Made by a program: the position numbers and the translations under genes. Below, in pieces: positions 51,007 to 60,333 of a stretch of 64,000 bases of DNA. The stretch comes from Bog-756 sp963839925 (GTDB lineage Bacteria; Actinomycetota; Acidimicrobiia; Acidimicrobiales; RAAP-2): assembly GCA_963839925.1 (NCBI GenBank), contig CAWIWV010000001.1, positions 310,001-374,000 on the forward strand, written 5' to 3'. Under the pieces are notes generated by a model. The model ran no database searches. It was not told where the DNA came from and was given only the letters and a program-made list of their open reading frames with translations. Every line of letters begins with the position of its first letter. Within the stretch, counting starts at the first letter, position 1.

Positions 51007-53016
51007 TCACTTCTTGTGGCTCACGAAAAGCTGGTAGCCGTTGTTCCATGTGAACAGAGTCGGTCCGGGTTCTCGCTTGAATCGTTGAGCAGGTTTGTTT
51101 TGCTGCTTGAACCTCTCGACAAGCCGCGTGAGCGGCAGCTGAGGCACTTGATAACCCTGGGCCCAACCCGACCACCAACGTGGGTTGTCCAGCACGCAAA
51201 AACGAGTTCGGTCCTGCGTTTCGATCTGATGGGCGACCTGCGTCTGCAACGTGCTATCCGCTGAATAGAACCACACGTTCAACCAGTCATCCTTCGGAGG
51301 GTGTTCTCCGGTCCAGAAGTAGAAGCTGTTGAGGGCGGGCTCTGAGACGAACGTGGAACATTGAGAGCGGATGGCGCGCGTGACGGCAGAGAGCGTTTTC
51401 ACCTCGTTCGAGGGGATATGTATCAAGTGAGAGCCTGGCAAGGTGAGACTTGTGTTTTCCGAGTACTTATGCCTTTCGGCCCAGAGATCCCTGTGCCAGA
51501 CGAGGGCCAGCCAGCCGAGGCCGGCCAACACGACGACGAAGGCGAGCAGGCTGGCGAGCGCCTGGCGCCCCAGACGGCGCATCACGGCGAGGCTCGGGTG
51601 CAGCTGATGTATGCCGTCGTAGAGGCAGAGGATTCCTGCCGGCACGATCAGGAGCTGTGACCAGCGCACCTGGGTGCCTGCAAGGGGATACGCGACGAGA
51701 GCCTCGAGCACGGCAAAGGCCACCACTCCCACTCGGGCGATGCGTTCTGAATCCGTCGTTCCAACAGGAGGTATCGCAGCAAAGAAGAGAAGCGGCAGTG
51801 CAATGAGGAACATGGCGGGGGAGTGGGGCGTGGTGGAAGCAAGCAAGAGAGCGAAGTACAGAATCACGATGCCGACAATGACGTGCACCCAGGCGAGGGG
51901 TAAACGGGCAGGGACACCCCGGTTGAGATGTCGGCGATAGAAGACGGCCGCGATCAGACAGAGAGCTCCCCACACCTCCGTCAAACCCGACTGAAATAGG
52001 GGACTGGTCGAGTTCCCGAATCGGGCCGGATCGAGGAGAACACCGCGGATGAGATCGAGCGGGTGCGTGCCTGTCAGGAGAGCGATAACGATGACGAGAG
52101 CTGTCAGGACGCCGCCACCCAGGAGGAACCGATAGGCGTCACGGCTGAGAACGAGACCTTGAAGATCGCCCCGGTTCAGCGTCACGACGACAATGCCGGC
52201 GGCGCTCAAGGCGACAATCACCTCGTACTTGAAGACCCAGTAGTAGTTCCAGGAGTCGGCAGCATGGCCGCCCACGAGCACGAGCAGAAAGGGGGTGGCT
52301 ATGAAAAGCGCTGCACCAGCAAGCCGAGGGAGGCGCATCCGCCGAACCGGCGGGGACAGAACGAGTCCGGTAAAGAGAAAGGCAATGGCGGCAAATATTC
52401 CGACATTTACAATTGTCAAGATCAATGCGGCGACGCTGGCTCCGAGCAGCATGAACCCTTTCGAACGTTGACCTCGTGCGACCAGGGCCAGTGAGATGAG
52501 CGCGGTTGCAAAGAGCAGTGACACCACCAGAGTGGGATGCAAGGACTCAACCTGGAAGGACAGGATCAACAGCATGAAGGTTCCGGCCTGTGTGGCGACA
52601 CCGGCCGTCACACTTCGGGTGAGCATCTTGATCGCCACGCCGAATCCGAGGCTGATGAGGAGTGTGATTCCGAGCGTGGACAGGCGGCCGATATCAAGAT
52701 TCAGAGGTAGCCACGAAAACGGGGCCGCAAAGACCTCAAAATAGAAAGGGCCGAATGGACTGTCGATATGGGTATAGAGCCCCCCGTGGTGCGCGAACGA
52801 GTCCAGAACACTGAGTAAGCCACCTTCGTCATCCCAGCCCGCAAAGGAGTTGAACATCGCGTAAAACCCCATCCAGGCGCACAGCGCCGTGACCGCGGCG
52901 AAGCTCGCGACCGACTTCCAGAGGTTCGGCGCCAACAATCGTTGGGGCACTCTTTGAAAGGCCGAAGATGCCTCGGGAACTGGGTCATCCACCAGTGTTT
53001 CGAGCAAGTCCGTCAT
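51007..53016 (-). CDS. Polytopic membrane protein, GT-C glycosyltransferase-like
   Basis: 669 aa from ATG 53016 (the frame extends 14 codons upstream). About 12-13 hydrophobic helices; the first extracytoplasmic loop contains FAGWDDEGG, in the place where GT-C enzymes carry a catalytic Asp/Glu pair, followed by HIDSPFGPFYFE. A soluble C-terminal domain (about 560-669) with Cys, Trp and Tyr follows. Likely a lipid-linked sugar user, but the family is not certain. Lower GC than the atp region. Confidence 0.65.
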   Translation of the reverse strand: MTDLLETLVDDPVPEASSAFQRVPQRLLAPNLWKSVASFAAVTALCAWMGFYAMFNSFAGWDDEGGLLSVLDSFAHHGGLYTHIDSPFGPFYFEVFAAPFSWLPLNLDIGRLSTLGITLLISLGFGVAIKMLTRSVTAGVATQAGTFMLLILSFQVESLHPTLVVSLLFATALISLALVARGQRSKGFMLLGASVAALILTIVNVGIFAAIAFLFTGLVLSPPVRRMRLPRLAGAALFIATPFLLVLVGGHAADSWNYYWVFKYEVIVALSAAGIVVVTLNRGDLQGLVLSRDAYRFLLGGGVLTALVIVIALLTGTHPLDLIRGVLLDPARFGNSTSPLFQSGLTEVWGALCLIAAVFYRRHLNRGVPARLPLAWVHVIVGIVILYFALLLASTTPHSPAMFLIALPLLFFAAIPPVGTTDSERIARVGVVAFAVLEALVAYPLAGTQVRWSQLLIVPAGILCLYDGIHQLHPSLAVMRRLGRQALASLLAFVVVLAGLGWLALVWHRDLWAERHKYSENTSLTLPGSHLIHIPSNEVKTLSAVTRAIRSQCSTFVSEPALNSFYFWTGEHPPKDDWLNVWFYSADSTLQTQVAHQIETQDRTRFCVLDNPRWWSGWAQGYQVPQLPLTRLVERFKQQNKPAQRFKREPGPTLFTWNNGYQLFVSHKK

Positions 53017-53198
53017 GAATGACAATTCCCCGCAAGCCCTGTCCCCGAGTCCCGCCAATATAGCTCGGGCGCAGCTCCCACTGCTGCGACAATCCAGCTC
53101 GCAATTCGAACGCGCTCGCTCCCGGCGGATGAGTCATCGCACTCCCGCGCGCTCCTCCCCAAAAAAGACATGCTCGAGCCCCCCGGAGCCATCACGCG

Positions 53199-54893
53199 TT
53201 ATTTGACCTGCATTGTTTCAGCCCAACCCCGGTAAATCTTCGCATACTGCTGCAGAAAGAACGCATCGCCCAAAGGCGCAGCCCACGCATTCTCGATGAT
53301 GTCGGACTTGGTGACGGATCTCGAGGCTTCGCCTGCCCACACGATGAGGGACGGGTCGACGCCTCGAACGAGAGGAAAAGCGGTGCGTACGGCCGAGTCT
53401 GATGCATAGATAGTGCTCAGCAGTTTCCAAGCCTTCAGTTGGTCTCCTCCGCTTTCGATCTTCCGGCGGAGGACCGGGGGAATGGGCAATTGTCGTTTGG
53501 CGATTCCACCGGGGACGATTCCTGACGACCGGTAGGCCAACAGGGATTTGCTGTCACTGAAAACGTTCACGTGGGCCTTCTCAACCTTGAAGACACCAGC
53601 GCTCATTCCCGAGCAGTACGACGGAGACGGCGGTACGACGCAAGGAGGCAAGATGTAAGGAGCTGTCAGTGACAAGGGTGCTCCTCGATAGTTGGCAAGA
53701 ATGTCGGCGGTCGTCGTGCGCACGTTACGAGCTATCCGACCCTGCTGGATGCCGACGTACGACGCCACGATGATCTGAGCGACCACCAAGAGCGCAACCG
53801 AAGCGCGGAACACTTGAACTGGTCGTTTGTAAAACTGCGCATCCCGCGACCACAGAATCGCATAGGCATACACCCCGACAACCAATGGCCAATTGAACGA
53901 GGCGTATCTCGAGGCACTTCCGGCGGTGACTGAACCAATGATTCGGCTGGGAACCAACAAGACGTCGAATGCCAGAGTCACGAAGATGAGTGCGACACAG
54001 AAAGCTTTCGGGCCTGAGGGTCGTCCCTCTCTCCACCAGGCCAGAGCAATGATGACGCTCGCGATCACGAGAAGTGCCCCGATGATCTCCGAAAGTCTTT
54101 CCCCCGAGACTCCAGCAGCAAGAGTAGGGATAACGCTGCCGATCGAGATAAGGAGTCCCCTCAAGACAAGGGGTAGATGTCCCAATATCTTGGAGAGTGA
54201 CGCCCCTCCGGTGGCGTTGTAGCTGAAGCCAACAAAATAGAGGGGGATTGCAATGATTGCGGCCACCGACCATACGATTCTCGCACGCCACGTCTGGCCC
54301 CGAGCCGCAAGAATAATGAGTCCGGCAGGCCAGACGAGCAGCCCTTGAATCGAAGAATAGGAGGCGACAACTCCCAGCACGATTGCGATCCCTATTCGTA
54401 GCAGCGACGGCTGTAACCGAAGAAGGAGCACGAGGGCTCCTACCATCGTCACGAGCACCAACGGCCAAGCTATCTGGAACGCCCAAAGTATGTTCTGGTA
54501 TTGAGCGAGGGTCAGCACCAGAAAAGGTAGTGGAATCCACCACGCTGGACTGCGCAGAATGTCCTTCCAGAAGACGTACATAATGAGGAAGAGAGTCGCA
54601 CACATCAATGCCGCCGAGACATAAAAGAAGGCGAAATCATTCCACTTGGTACTATTGATCAGAGCATCAGCAAGTAGCGTCGGAAAGAAGAGCCTATCCT
54701 CGTTGTGTTGAACCCAAAATGAGTCGAGGGAAAGATGAGACGCATGGAGCAGCGGTGTCCAGGACCATTCGTCCCAGAAAATGACGTTGACTCCGTATCG
54801 CGGAATATAAAACATGTAGACGGCTATTACGCCGACCGTGCACGTTGCGAACAGAGCGAACGAAACACGATGCTGTTCGACCCGGCCCCTCAC
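53199..54893 (-). CDS. Polytopic membrane protein, GT-C-like
   Basis: 564 aa from GTG 54893. About eleven transmembrane helices; the first periplasmic loop reads VIFWDEWSWTPLL, again an acidic pair after the first helix, then HNEDRLFFP. A C-terminal soluble part of about 140 residues follows. Same general architecture as the neighbour at 51007 but no visible sequence identity. Substrate unknown; probably glycan assembly or export. No good ribosome site is seen. Confidence 0.6.
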   Translation of the reverse strand: MRGRVEQHRVSFALFATCTVGVIAVYMFYIPRYGVNVIFWDEWSWTPLLHASHLSLDSFWVQHNEDRLFFPTLLADALINSTKWNDFAFFYVSAALMCATLFLIMYVFWKDILRSPAWWIPLPFLVLTLAQYQNILWAFQIAWPLVLVTMVGALVLLLRLQPSLLRIGIAIVLGVVASYSSIQGLLVWPAGLIILAARGQTWRARIVWSVAAIIAIPLYFVGFSYNATGGASLSKILGHLPLVLRGLLISIGSVIPTLAAGVSGERLSEIIGALLVIASVIIALAWWREGRPSGPKAFCVALIFVTLAFDVLLVPSRIIGSVTAGSASRYASFNWPLVVGVYAYAILWSRDAQFYKRPVQVFRASVALLVVAQIIVASYVGIQQGRIARNVRTTTADILANYRGAPLSLTAPYILPPCVVPPSPSYCSGMSAGVFKVEKAHVNVFSDSKSLLAYRSSGIVPGGIAKRQLPIPPVLRRKIESGGDQLKAWKLLSTIYASDSAVRTAFPLVRGVDPSLIVWAGEASRSVTKSDIIENAWAAPLGDAFFLQQYAKIYRGWAETMQVK

Positions 54894-55013
54894 GATTTCA
54901 TTGTTCCATATCCAGATCGAATCTTGGACTCAACCTGTCGCTTGACGAACACGGCTTCATTGCCATCGATGATGTGATTGCCTCGGACGACCGCCCATGT
55001 GACGCAAGGGACA

Positions 55014-55994
55014 TCAACGGACGCGAAGAGAATCGATCTCGAGCCGGCCCTCGCCCGCTATTTCCAAGATGTGGCTCAGGACCGCTCGCATCCCCGCGCC
55101 GAGAGGAGTCAGCGGGCGCTCATCGAGCTCGGGCCACACGATCGAGACCAGTCGTAGGTCCCGTGCCTGCCGAGCAGTGTTCGGTGATGCCGCGACACTT
55201 ATGCTCGCCGGCCGCTTCGTCACCCATCTGAGCTGGGCAAGAATGGTCGAGACGGTCGCGGGTTGTTGAGACGCCAGAATCTTCACGACTGCTGGTGTCC
55301 CGCCGGACTGCGCTGCCTCGAGCCTCAAGCGGGCCAGTCCGTCGGCGACCATCTGCCCGGCATCAGCGGCGAACAAATAGTCGCGGATCGTATCGAGCGG
55401 AACGTAGAGGACCAAAGATTGGCGAGCCACGACCCGCACGCAGATCTGCGTGATCAAGCCCTGAGCCTTCGTGAGATTCTGGCCAGGGCCATAGAGGTTG
55501 GACAACCGCCCGATCAGCAGCGGGGTCGAGGTCTCCTTGCTCCACTCGCACGCCAATGATTCCTGTTCGAGCTTGTTCCATCCGTATGGGGCCAACGGAG
55601 CCACCGGAGAGGTTTCACAGTACGGGGGCGACCCGACTCCTGCGTAGACGCCACCTGCCGACGAGGCGAGGAAGAACGCACCACGGCTTCTGCCTCGGCC
55701 GGAGAGTGTCTCGGTGACGTTGCGCAGCAAGCCCCGTAAAGCGAGCGTCTCCCTCTCCAGGTCCGAAGGGCCGGAAGCCACGACACCGGTACCCGCGCAC
55801 CATGCAATCTGCCACGCCGAGTCGCCGACCTCCATTGCGAAGGCTCGGCAAGCAGCGGACAACTGGTCGGCGATTTCAAGCGGGTCGTTCCAGCTGAAAC
55901 TGTGACGCGGGTGCCAGACCGCACCCTGCTCTCTGAGGGCAACTTCGACGCTTCCGCCGAGCAGACCCCCTCGGCCGATCACCCAAGAGATCAC
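55014..55994 (-). CDS. NAD-dependent epimerase/dehydratase (extended SDR)
   Basis: 326 aa, GTG start one base after the stop of the upstream GT2 gene. Nucleotide-binding VIGRGGLLGGSVEVAL, active-site Ser in FLASSAGGVYAG and the YxxxK catalytic pair in APYGWNKLEQE, then IGRLSNLYGPGQNL. A sugar-nucleotide reductase or epimerase. The nucleotide-binding region is shorter than usual and lacks a typical acidic residue after strand 2. Confidence 0.85.
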   Translation of the reverse strand: MISWVIGRGGLLGGSVEVALREQGAVWHPRHSFSWNDPLEIADQLSAACRAFAMEVGDSAWQIAWCAGTGVVASGPSDLERETLALRGLLRNVTETLSGRGRSRGAFFLASSAGGVYAGVGSPPYCETSPVAPLAPYGWNKLEQESLACEWSKETSTPLLIGRLSNLYGPGQNLTKAQGLITQICVRVVARQSLVLYVPLDTIRDYLFAADAGQMVADGLARLRLEAAQSGGTPAVVKILASQQPATVSTILAQLRWVTKRPASISVAASPNTARQARDLRLVSIVWPELDERPLTPLGAGMRAVLSHILEIAGEGRLEIDSLRVR

Positions 55995-55995
55995 A

Positions 55996-57024
55996 TCAAT
56001 CGAGTGAGGGAGGTTCGACCAGGTTCGTCGAGGGACGGTGGAGCGGACCCGTGGACGGGTCGGAGATGATCAGATACAACGGTTTTCCCATCGCCATCCG
56101 GACGGCGGCTCCGACATACTCGGCCACGACTCCTATCGCCAAGAGGTTTGCGCCACCGAGAACCAAGACGATGACCGTCAAGGATGTCCATCCCGGCACC
56201 TTCACCTGACTGGTGAATTTTTCGATGATCAGGATCAGAGCCAGCACACCGCCGGCGAGCCCGGCGAGAACACCGGCGAAGGACACGAGGCGCAGCGGTC
56301 GCGGGCCCATGGTGATCACGAGCTGCCAATAGTGCGACAGCAGTTTCCTGAACGAGTACCCGGACGGCCGGTCCGAGCCTTGCCTGAACTGGACTGGGCA
56401 GGTCGCTGCACTCCCAAAGGCCCAACTCAGGGCCGCGTCGAGGTAGACGCCCGGACCGACGTAGGCGGCGACCCCGCGGCCGACCTCGCCGAGCATGAGT
56501 CTGAAGCTCGTGAATTTTACAAAGCTCTCGTCTGCCAAGAGGAGTCTGGCGGAACCCTTCGCTGCGCGAGAGGACAGGTTGCGGAGAAAACCATGGGGAG
56601 GTTTCTTTGCACTGCCATACACGAGCTGCGCTCCGGATTCGAGGGCGACATCGAGCAGCTTCCCGATATCGGCCGGCGCGAACTGGCCGTCCTCGTCCAT
56701 CGTCACTATCCACTCAGAACCGGTTGAGGACATTCCCGCGATCGTCGCCGGGTGCTGTCCATAGTTCCTCGAAAGCCACACGGCACGAACAAATGGGTGT
56801 GTCGAGACCAGCCGTCGGATCACTGCATCCGACCGATCAGGGCCGGCATCGTGGACGAGAATGACCTCTGCCACACGCATCGCATGTCCTTGCGGCGTCA
56901 GGCCACACTTTGTGAAAGGAACGAGCTCTTCGATCAGCGCGTCCAGGGTCTCCTCGCCCTGATATACGGGCACCACGACCGAGACCGTGTGCTCAGCAAC
57001 GATCCCCTCATCGTCTGCAGGCAC
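55996..57024 (-). CDS. Family 2 glycosyltransferase, ArnC/DPM1-like, with two C-terminal TM helices
   Basis: 342 aa. Catalytic domain: VSVVVPVYQGEETLDALIEEL, LVHDAGPDRSDAVI, LSRNYGQHPATIAGMSSTGSEWIVTMDEDGQFAP with the DxD-type DED motif. Two transmembrane helices (about 250-275 and 285-310) match undecaprenyl-phosphate sugar transferases such as ArnC or GtrB. It likely loads a sugar onto polyprenyl phosphate for use by GT-C enzymes nearby. Coupled to the SDR downstream. Confidence 0.9.
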   Translation of the reverse strand: MPADDEGIVAEHTVSVVVPVYQGEETLDALIEELVPFTKCGLTPQGHAMRVAEVILVHDAGPDRSDAVIRRLVSTHPFVRAVWLSRNYGQHPATIAGMSSTGSEWIVTMDEDGQFAPADIGKLLDVALESGAQLVYGSAKKPPHGFLRNLSSRAAKGSARLLLADESFVKFTSFRLMLGEVGRGVAAYVGPGVYLDAALSWAFGSAATCPVQFRQGSDRPSGYSFRKLLSHYWQLVITMGPRPLRLVSFAGVLAGLAGGVLALILIIEKFTSQVKVPGWTSLTVIVLVLGGANLLAIGVVAEYVGAAVRMAMGKPLYLIISDPSTGPLHRPSTNLVEPPSLD

Positions 57025-57213
57025 GCTTCGAACGATACCTCAGGTGCGCGTAGCAGTCGAACGCTGGGAGTCGACCATTTCTTGCTCAGAACAGGTGAAA
57101 TGACGACAAGATTGTGTGCCACTCGGAGTGACGGTCGGGATACTTTTTGAAGCGCCGGGCTCGTAAGGATCATCCAGATCTGGGCTCGGGTGGACCCGCC
57201 GGTAAAGGACTGC

Positions 57214-58203
57214 TCAAGCCACCCTCGGACGGGGGTGAAGCCCTGCCGCGGTGTAGAGGTCGTCGATCACCTTCATGTTGGCCACCGAGTCGGACAGCGG
57301 GGTGAGGACGGGTTCCCCTCGGAGGACTGCTCCGCAGAATGCGTCGAGCTGGAACTCGTAGGTCGACCGATGGGTGAACGTCTCTCTGCGGGTTCCGACC
57401 GTTGTCGTGACCGAGAGGCGGTGCCACATCTGTGGACCGAGAGGGTTGATCAGGGTGAGACGACCCTGCGATCCCCACAGGCGCACCGTGCTGCGCGGCA
57501 CGGACCAGGCCCACATCGACGCGGTCACCTTTCCGGGGTAGCCGTCTGAAAAGAGGAGCTCCCCGGTCATCGCCCGGTCGATCTCTCTCGAATGGAGCTT
57601 CGCTTGTGCGAAAACGACTCGTGGCTCGCCCTGGCCGAACGTGCGCGCCATATGCACCGCGTCGCTACCGGCGTCCATGGCAGATCCTCCTGCGAGATGC
57701 AGGTTGTAGCGAATGTCCGAAAAGCGAGGAAGGAGAAAGCAATTTGCCGTCTCCACCCGCTGGATGGCGCCGATCTCGCCGCTAGTGATGATATCGATGG
57801 CCCGAATTGCAAGGGGATGGTAGCGGTAGTGAACGGCCTCCATAACCACTAGCCCCGACCGGTTTGCCTCTCTTGCGACCTCTTCGGCCTCGGCGGCGTT
57901 TGCGGTAAATGGCTTTTCGCACAACACGTGCTTGCCGGCGGCTATCGCTTTGAGGGTCCATTTTCCATGGAGGCCATTCGGTAACGGAATGTAGATGGCA
58001 TCGATTGTGGGATCATCGATAACCGCTTGATAGGAGTCGGCAACCCGAGGCACTCCGTATTTGACGGCGAAGGCTTCGGCCTTCCTGCGATTCCGGGATG
58101 CCACCACCGCGACTTCTGCCTCGCTGTGATCACGGGCCGGTCGGATCACCGCATTTGGTGCGATACGGGCTGCCCCGAGGATCCCGATTCGTACGGTGCT
58201 CAC
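57214..58203 (-). CDS. Gfo/Idh/MocA-family oxidoreductase
   Basis: 329 aa. N-terminal NAD(P) site RIGILGAARIAPNAVIRPA, then YIPLPNGLHGKWTLKAIAAGKHVLCEKPFTANAAEA with the catalytic EKP Lys, and GGSAMDAGSDAVHMAR in the C-terminal beta-sheet domain. A sugar or inositol dehydrogenase type; in this setting perhaps a nucleotide-sugar 3-oxidase/reductase. Divergent from the UDP-sugar dehydrogenase gene. Confidence 0.92.
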   Translation of the reverse strand: MSTVRIGILGAARIAPNAVIRPARDHSEAEVAVVASRNRRKAEAFAVKYGVPRVADSYQAVIDDPTIDAIYIPLPNGLHGKWTLKAIAAGKHVLCEKPFTANAAEAEEVAREANRSGLVVMEAVHYRYHPLAIRAIDIITSGEIGAIQRVETANCFLLPRFSDIRYNLHLAGGSAMDAGSDAVHMARTFGQGEPRVVFAQAKLHSREIDRAMTGELLFSDGYPGKVTASMWAWSVPRSTVRLWGSQGRLTLINPLGPQMWHRLSVTTTVGTRRETFTHRSTYEFQLDAFCGAVLRGEPVLTPLSDSVANMKVIDDLYTAAGLHPRPRVA

Positions 58204-58355
58204 GTGTTCTCCCTTGGGCGACCACGCCCACCGTTTCTGGAGTTCGACGCTCGACCCTCCAGGTCCCCAATCCTAGAGCTTCTCTTTCGGTTTCACCGGT
58301 TGGACGCAGGAGTTATGGCCTTCGCCGAGGGGGCCGGAGGGCCCGGAATTCTGGT

Positions 58356-58384
58356 TTGCCCAGGGCGCGATGAGGGTCTAGTAT
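58356..58384 (+). promoter_or_regulatory. Leaderless promoter of the UDP-sugar dehydrogenase operon
   Basis: -35 TTGCCC (58356-58361), 17-base spacer, -10 TAGTAT (58379-58384), then six bases and the ATG at 58391. No ribosome site is present, so transcription should begin at the start codon. Confidence 0.6.
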
Positions 58385-58390
58385 CCGCGT

Positions 58391-59590
58391 ATGGGGGCTG
58401 GGCGGAGTACGGAAGTCACGATCCTCGGTGGCTGCGGCCATGTCGGGCTTCCGCTCGGTCTCGCACTGGCCGATTCAGGATCGACCGTCATCCTGTACGA
58501 CACCAATCAGGCCGCGGTCGAAGGTGTCTGTTCGGGCAAGATGCCCCATTTGGAGCCCGGGGCACCAGAAGTGCTGGCTCGGACGTTGGCAGGCAAAAAG
58601 CTCTCGGCGTCAACTGATGTGTCGTCGGTCGGTCGCTGCGAGTTCCTCGTCATCGTGGTCGGAACCCCTATCGACAAGCACCTCAACCCCGATCCGCAGG
58701 CAGTGGTCGCGGCGCTCGAGGATGTTGCAGACGAGCTGCACGATGGGCAGATCCTCATCCTCCGGAGCACGGTGTTCCCGGGTGTCACCAGGATGGTCGA
58801 ACGCCTGATCGACCGCCTCGGAAAGTCCATCGACGTGGCCTTTTGCCCCGAGCGAATTGCCGAGGGTCGGGCGATGGAGGAACTTCACTCGCTGCCTCAG
58901 ATCGTCGCCGCCCGGTCCGATCGCGCCTTCGAACGCGCGGCCACGCTTTTCGGCCAACTCACCAAGTCCATTGTTCGGGTGGAGCCCGAAGAAGCAGAAC
59001 TGGCGAAGCTCTTTACCAATTCCTACCGATACATCAAATTTGCTGCAGCGAATCAGCTCTACATGATGGCCAACGATTTCGGTTTGGACTACGAGCGCAT
59101 TCGGGCGGCAGTGATCGAGGACTATCCGCGCGCAGCTGATCTTCCTGGACCTGGTTTTGCAGCCGGACCCTGCCTGCTCAAAGACACGATGCAGCTGGCG
59201 GCGTTCAACAACAACAATTTCGCTCTCGGTCAGGCCAGCATGCAGATCAACGAGGGCCTCCCCTTGTACCTGGTTTCGCGCCTGAGTGCCCGGTTCGATC
59301 TCGATGGCTCGACTGTGGGGATCCTCGGCATGGCGTTCAAGGGTGGATCGGACGACAACCGATCAAGCCTTTCGTACAAGCTGAAGCGTGTCCTGAAGGT
59401 GCGCGCCCGCTCGGTGCTCACGACCGATCCCTTCGTCGGGAACGACGACGAGCTGTTGCCCTTGGGGCAGGTGCTCGACGAGTCCGACCTCATCGTGATC
59501 GGAACTCCCCATCGGGACTACGCCGACCTGGCGATCCGTCAGCCTGTCGTCGACATCTGGAACCTGAGAGGCGACGGGGTCGTGGTATGA
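58391..59590 (+). CDS. UDP-glucose/UDP-ManNAc-type 6-dehydrogenase
   Basis: 399 aa, NAD-dependent four-electron oxidation of a nucleotide sugar to the uronate. N-terminal VTILGGCGHVGLPLGLALADSG, central FTNSYRYIKFAAANQLYMMA (Lys/Asn active-site residues), catalytic Cys in FAAGPCLLKDTMQL and the C-terminal GILGMAFKGGSDDNRSSLSYKL. Sequence features do not separate glucose from ManNAc or GlcNAc substrates. Its stop overlaps the GT2 start (ATGA), heading a three-gene operon. Confidence 0.92.
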   Translation: MGAGRSTEVTILGGCGHVGLPLGLALADSGSTVILYDTNQAAVEGVCSGKMPHLEPGAPEVLARTLAGKKLSASTDVSSVGRCEFLVIVVGTPIDKHLNPDPQAVVAALEDVADELHDGQILILRSTVFPGVTRMVERLIDRLGKSIDVAFCPERIAEGRAMEELHSLPQIVAARSDRAFERAATLFGQLTKSIVRVEPEEAELAKLFTNSYRYIKFAAANQLYMMANDFGLDYERIRAAVIEDYPRAADLPGPGFAAGPCLLKDTMQLAAFNNNNFALGQASMQINEGLPLYLVSRLSARFDLDGSTVGILGMAFKGGSDDNRSSLSYKLKRVLKVRARSVLTTDPFVGNDDELLPLGQVLDESDLIVIGTPHRDYADLAIRQPVVDIWNLRGDGVVV

Positions 59591-60333
59591 AACCCCGGGT
59601 CTCCATCGTGATTCCGGCATACCAGGAAGACTCGGAGATCGAGGGTGTCCTCAGTCGCTTGACGGAAGCGGTCCGTCTTCCCTGCGAAATCGTGATCGTC
59701 GTCGACTCAGAGGAAGATTCGACGCTTCCCTACGTCGAGAAATACGCCCGGATCGATCCACGCGTCCGGGCTCTCGTCAACGACGTGGCACCGGGGCCGG
59801 CACACGCAATCAGGTATGGGATGGAACGCGCCGAAGCCGACGTCGTCGTCGTGACGATGGCAGACGGATGCGACGATCCCCAGCAGATCGATTCGTTGGT
59901 CCGGTTGGTCGAGCGCGGTGTGGTCGTGGCGGCCGCGTCGAGGTACTCGCAGGGTGGGCAGCAGGTGGGGGGACCGGCGATGAAGTGCATGCTCTCCAGA
60001 CTCGCCGGTCTATCTCTGTGGGGTCTTGCACGAGTGGGTACCCGTGATGCCACCAACTCCTTCAAGGCCTATGACACCGAATTCGTGCAGAAGGTTGGAA
60101 TCGACTCAACTGCGGGATTCGAGATCGGCATCGAGCTGGTGGCCAAAGCCCGCCGGGCTCGCCTTCCGGTGGCCGAACTGCCGACGATCTGGCTCGAGCG
60201 CAACCACGGTGTGTCGAACTTCAGACTGGTCACGTGGCTGCCCCACTATCTACGATGGTGGAAATTCGCCTTCGGGCCTCGGCTGGATGTCGAGCAGATC
60301 CGCAATGCCAGCGAACGGTCAGGGGTCACATGA
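59587..60333 (+). CDS. Family 2 glycosyltransferase (dolichol-phosphate mannosyltransferase-like)
   Basis: 248 aa soluble GT-A enzyme: VSIVIPAYQEDSEIEGVLSRL, EIVIVVDSEEDST, ADVVVVTMADGCDDPQQID (the metal-binding D-x-D-like region) and LWGLARVGTRDATNSFKAYD. No C-terminal membrane helices. Overlaps the genes on both sides by 4 bases, so it is co-translated with the dehydrogenase and the epimerase. Confidence 0.9.
   Translation: MKPRVSIVIPAYQEDSEIEGVLSRLTEAVRLPCEIVIVVDSEEDSTLPYVEKYARIDPRVRALVNDVAPGPAHAIRYGMERAEADVVVVTMADGCDDPQQIDSLVRLVERGVVVAAASRYSQGGQQVGGPAMKCMLSRLAGLSLWGLARVGTRDATNSFKAYDTEFVQKVGIDSTAGFEIGIELVAKARRARLPVAELPTIWLERNHGVSNFRLVTWLPHYLRWWKFAFGPRLDVEQIRNASERSGVT

Noticed and set aside
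54891..55013. Open minus-strand frame before the GT-C-like gene at 54893, ending with a GTGA overlap
   Set aside because: The frame looks protein-like for about 50 codons, but the only in-frame start gives 20 residues. There is no ribosome site and codon bias is not distinctive.
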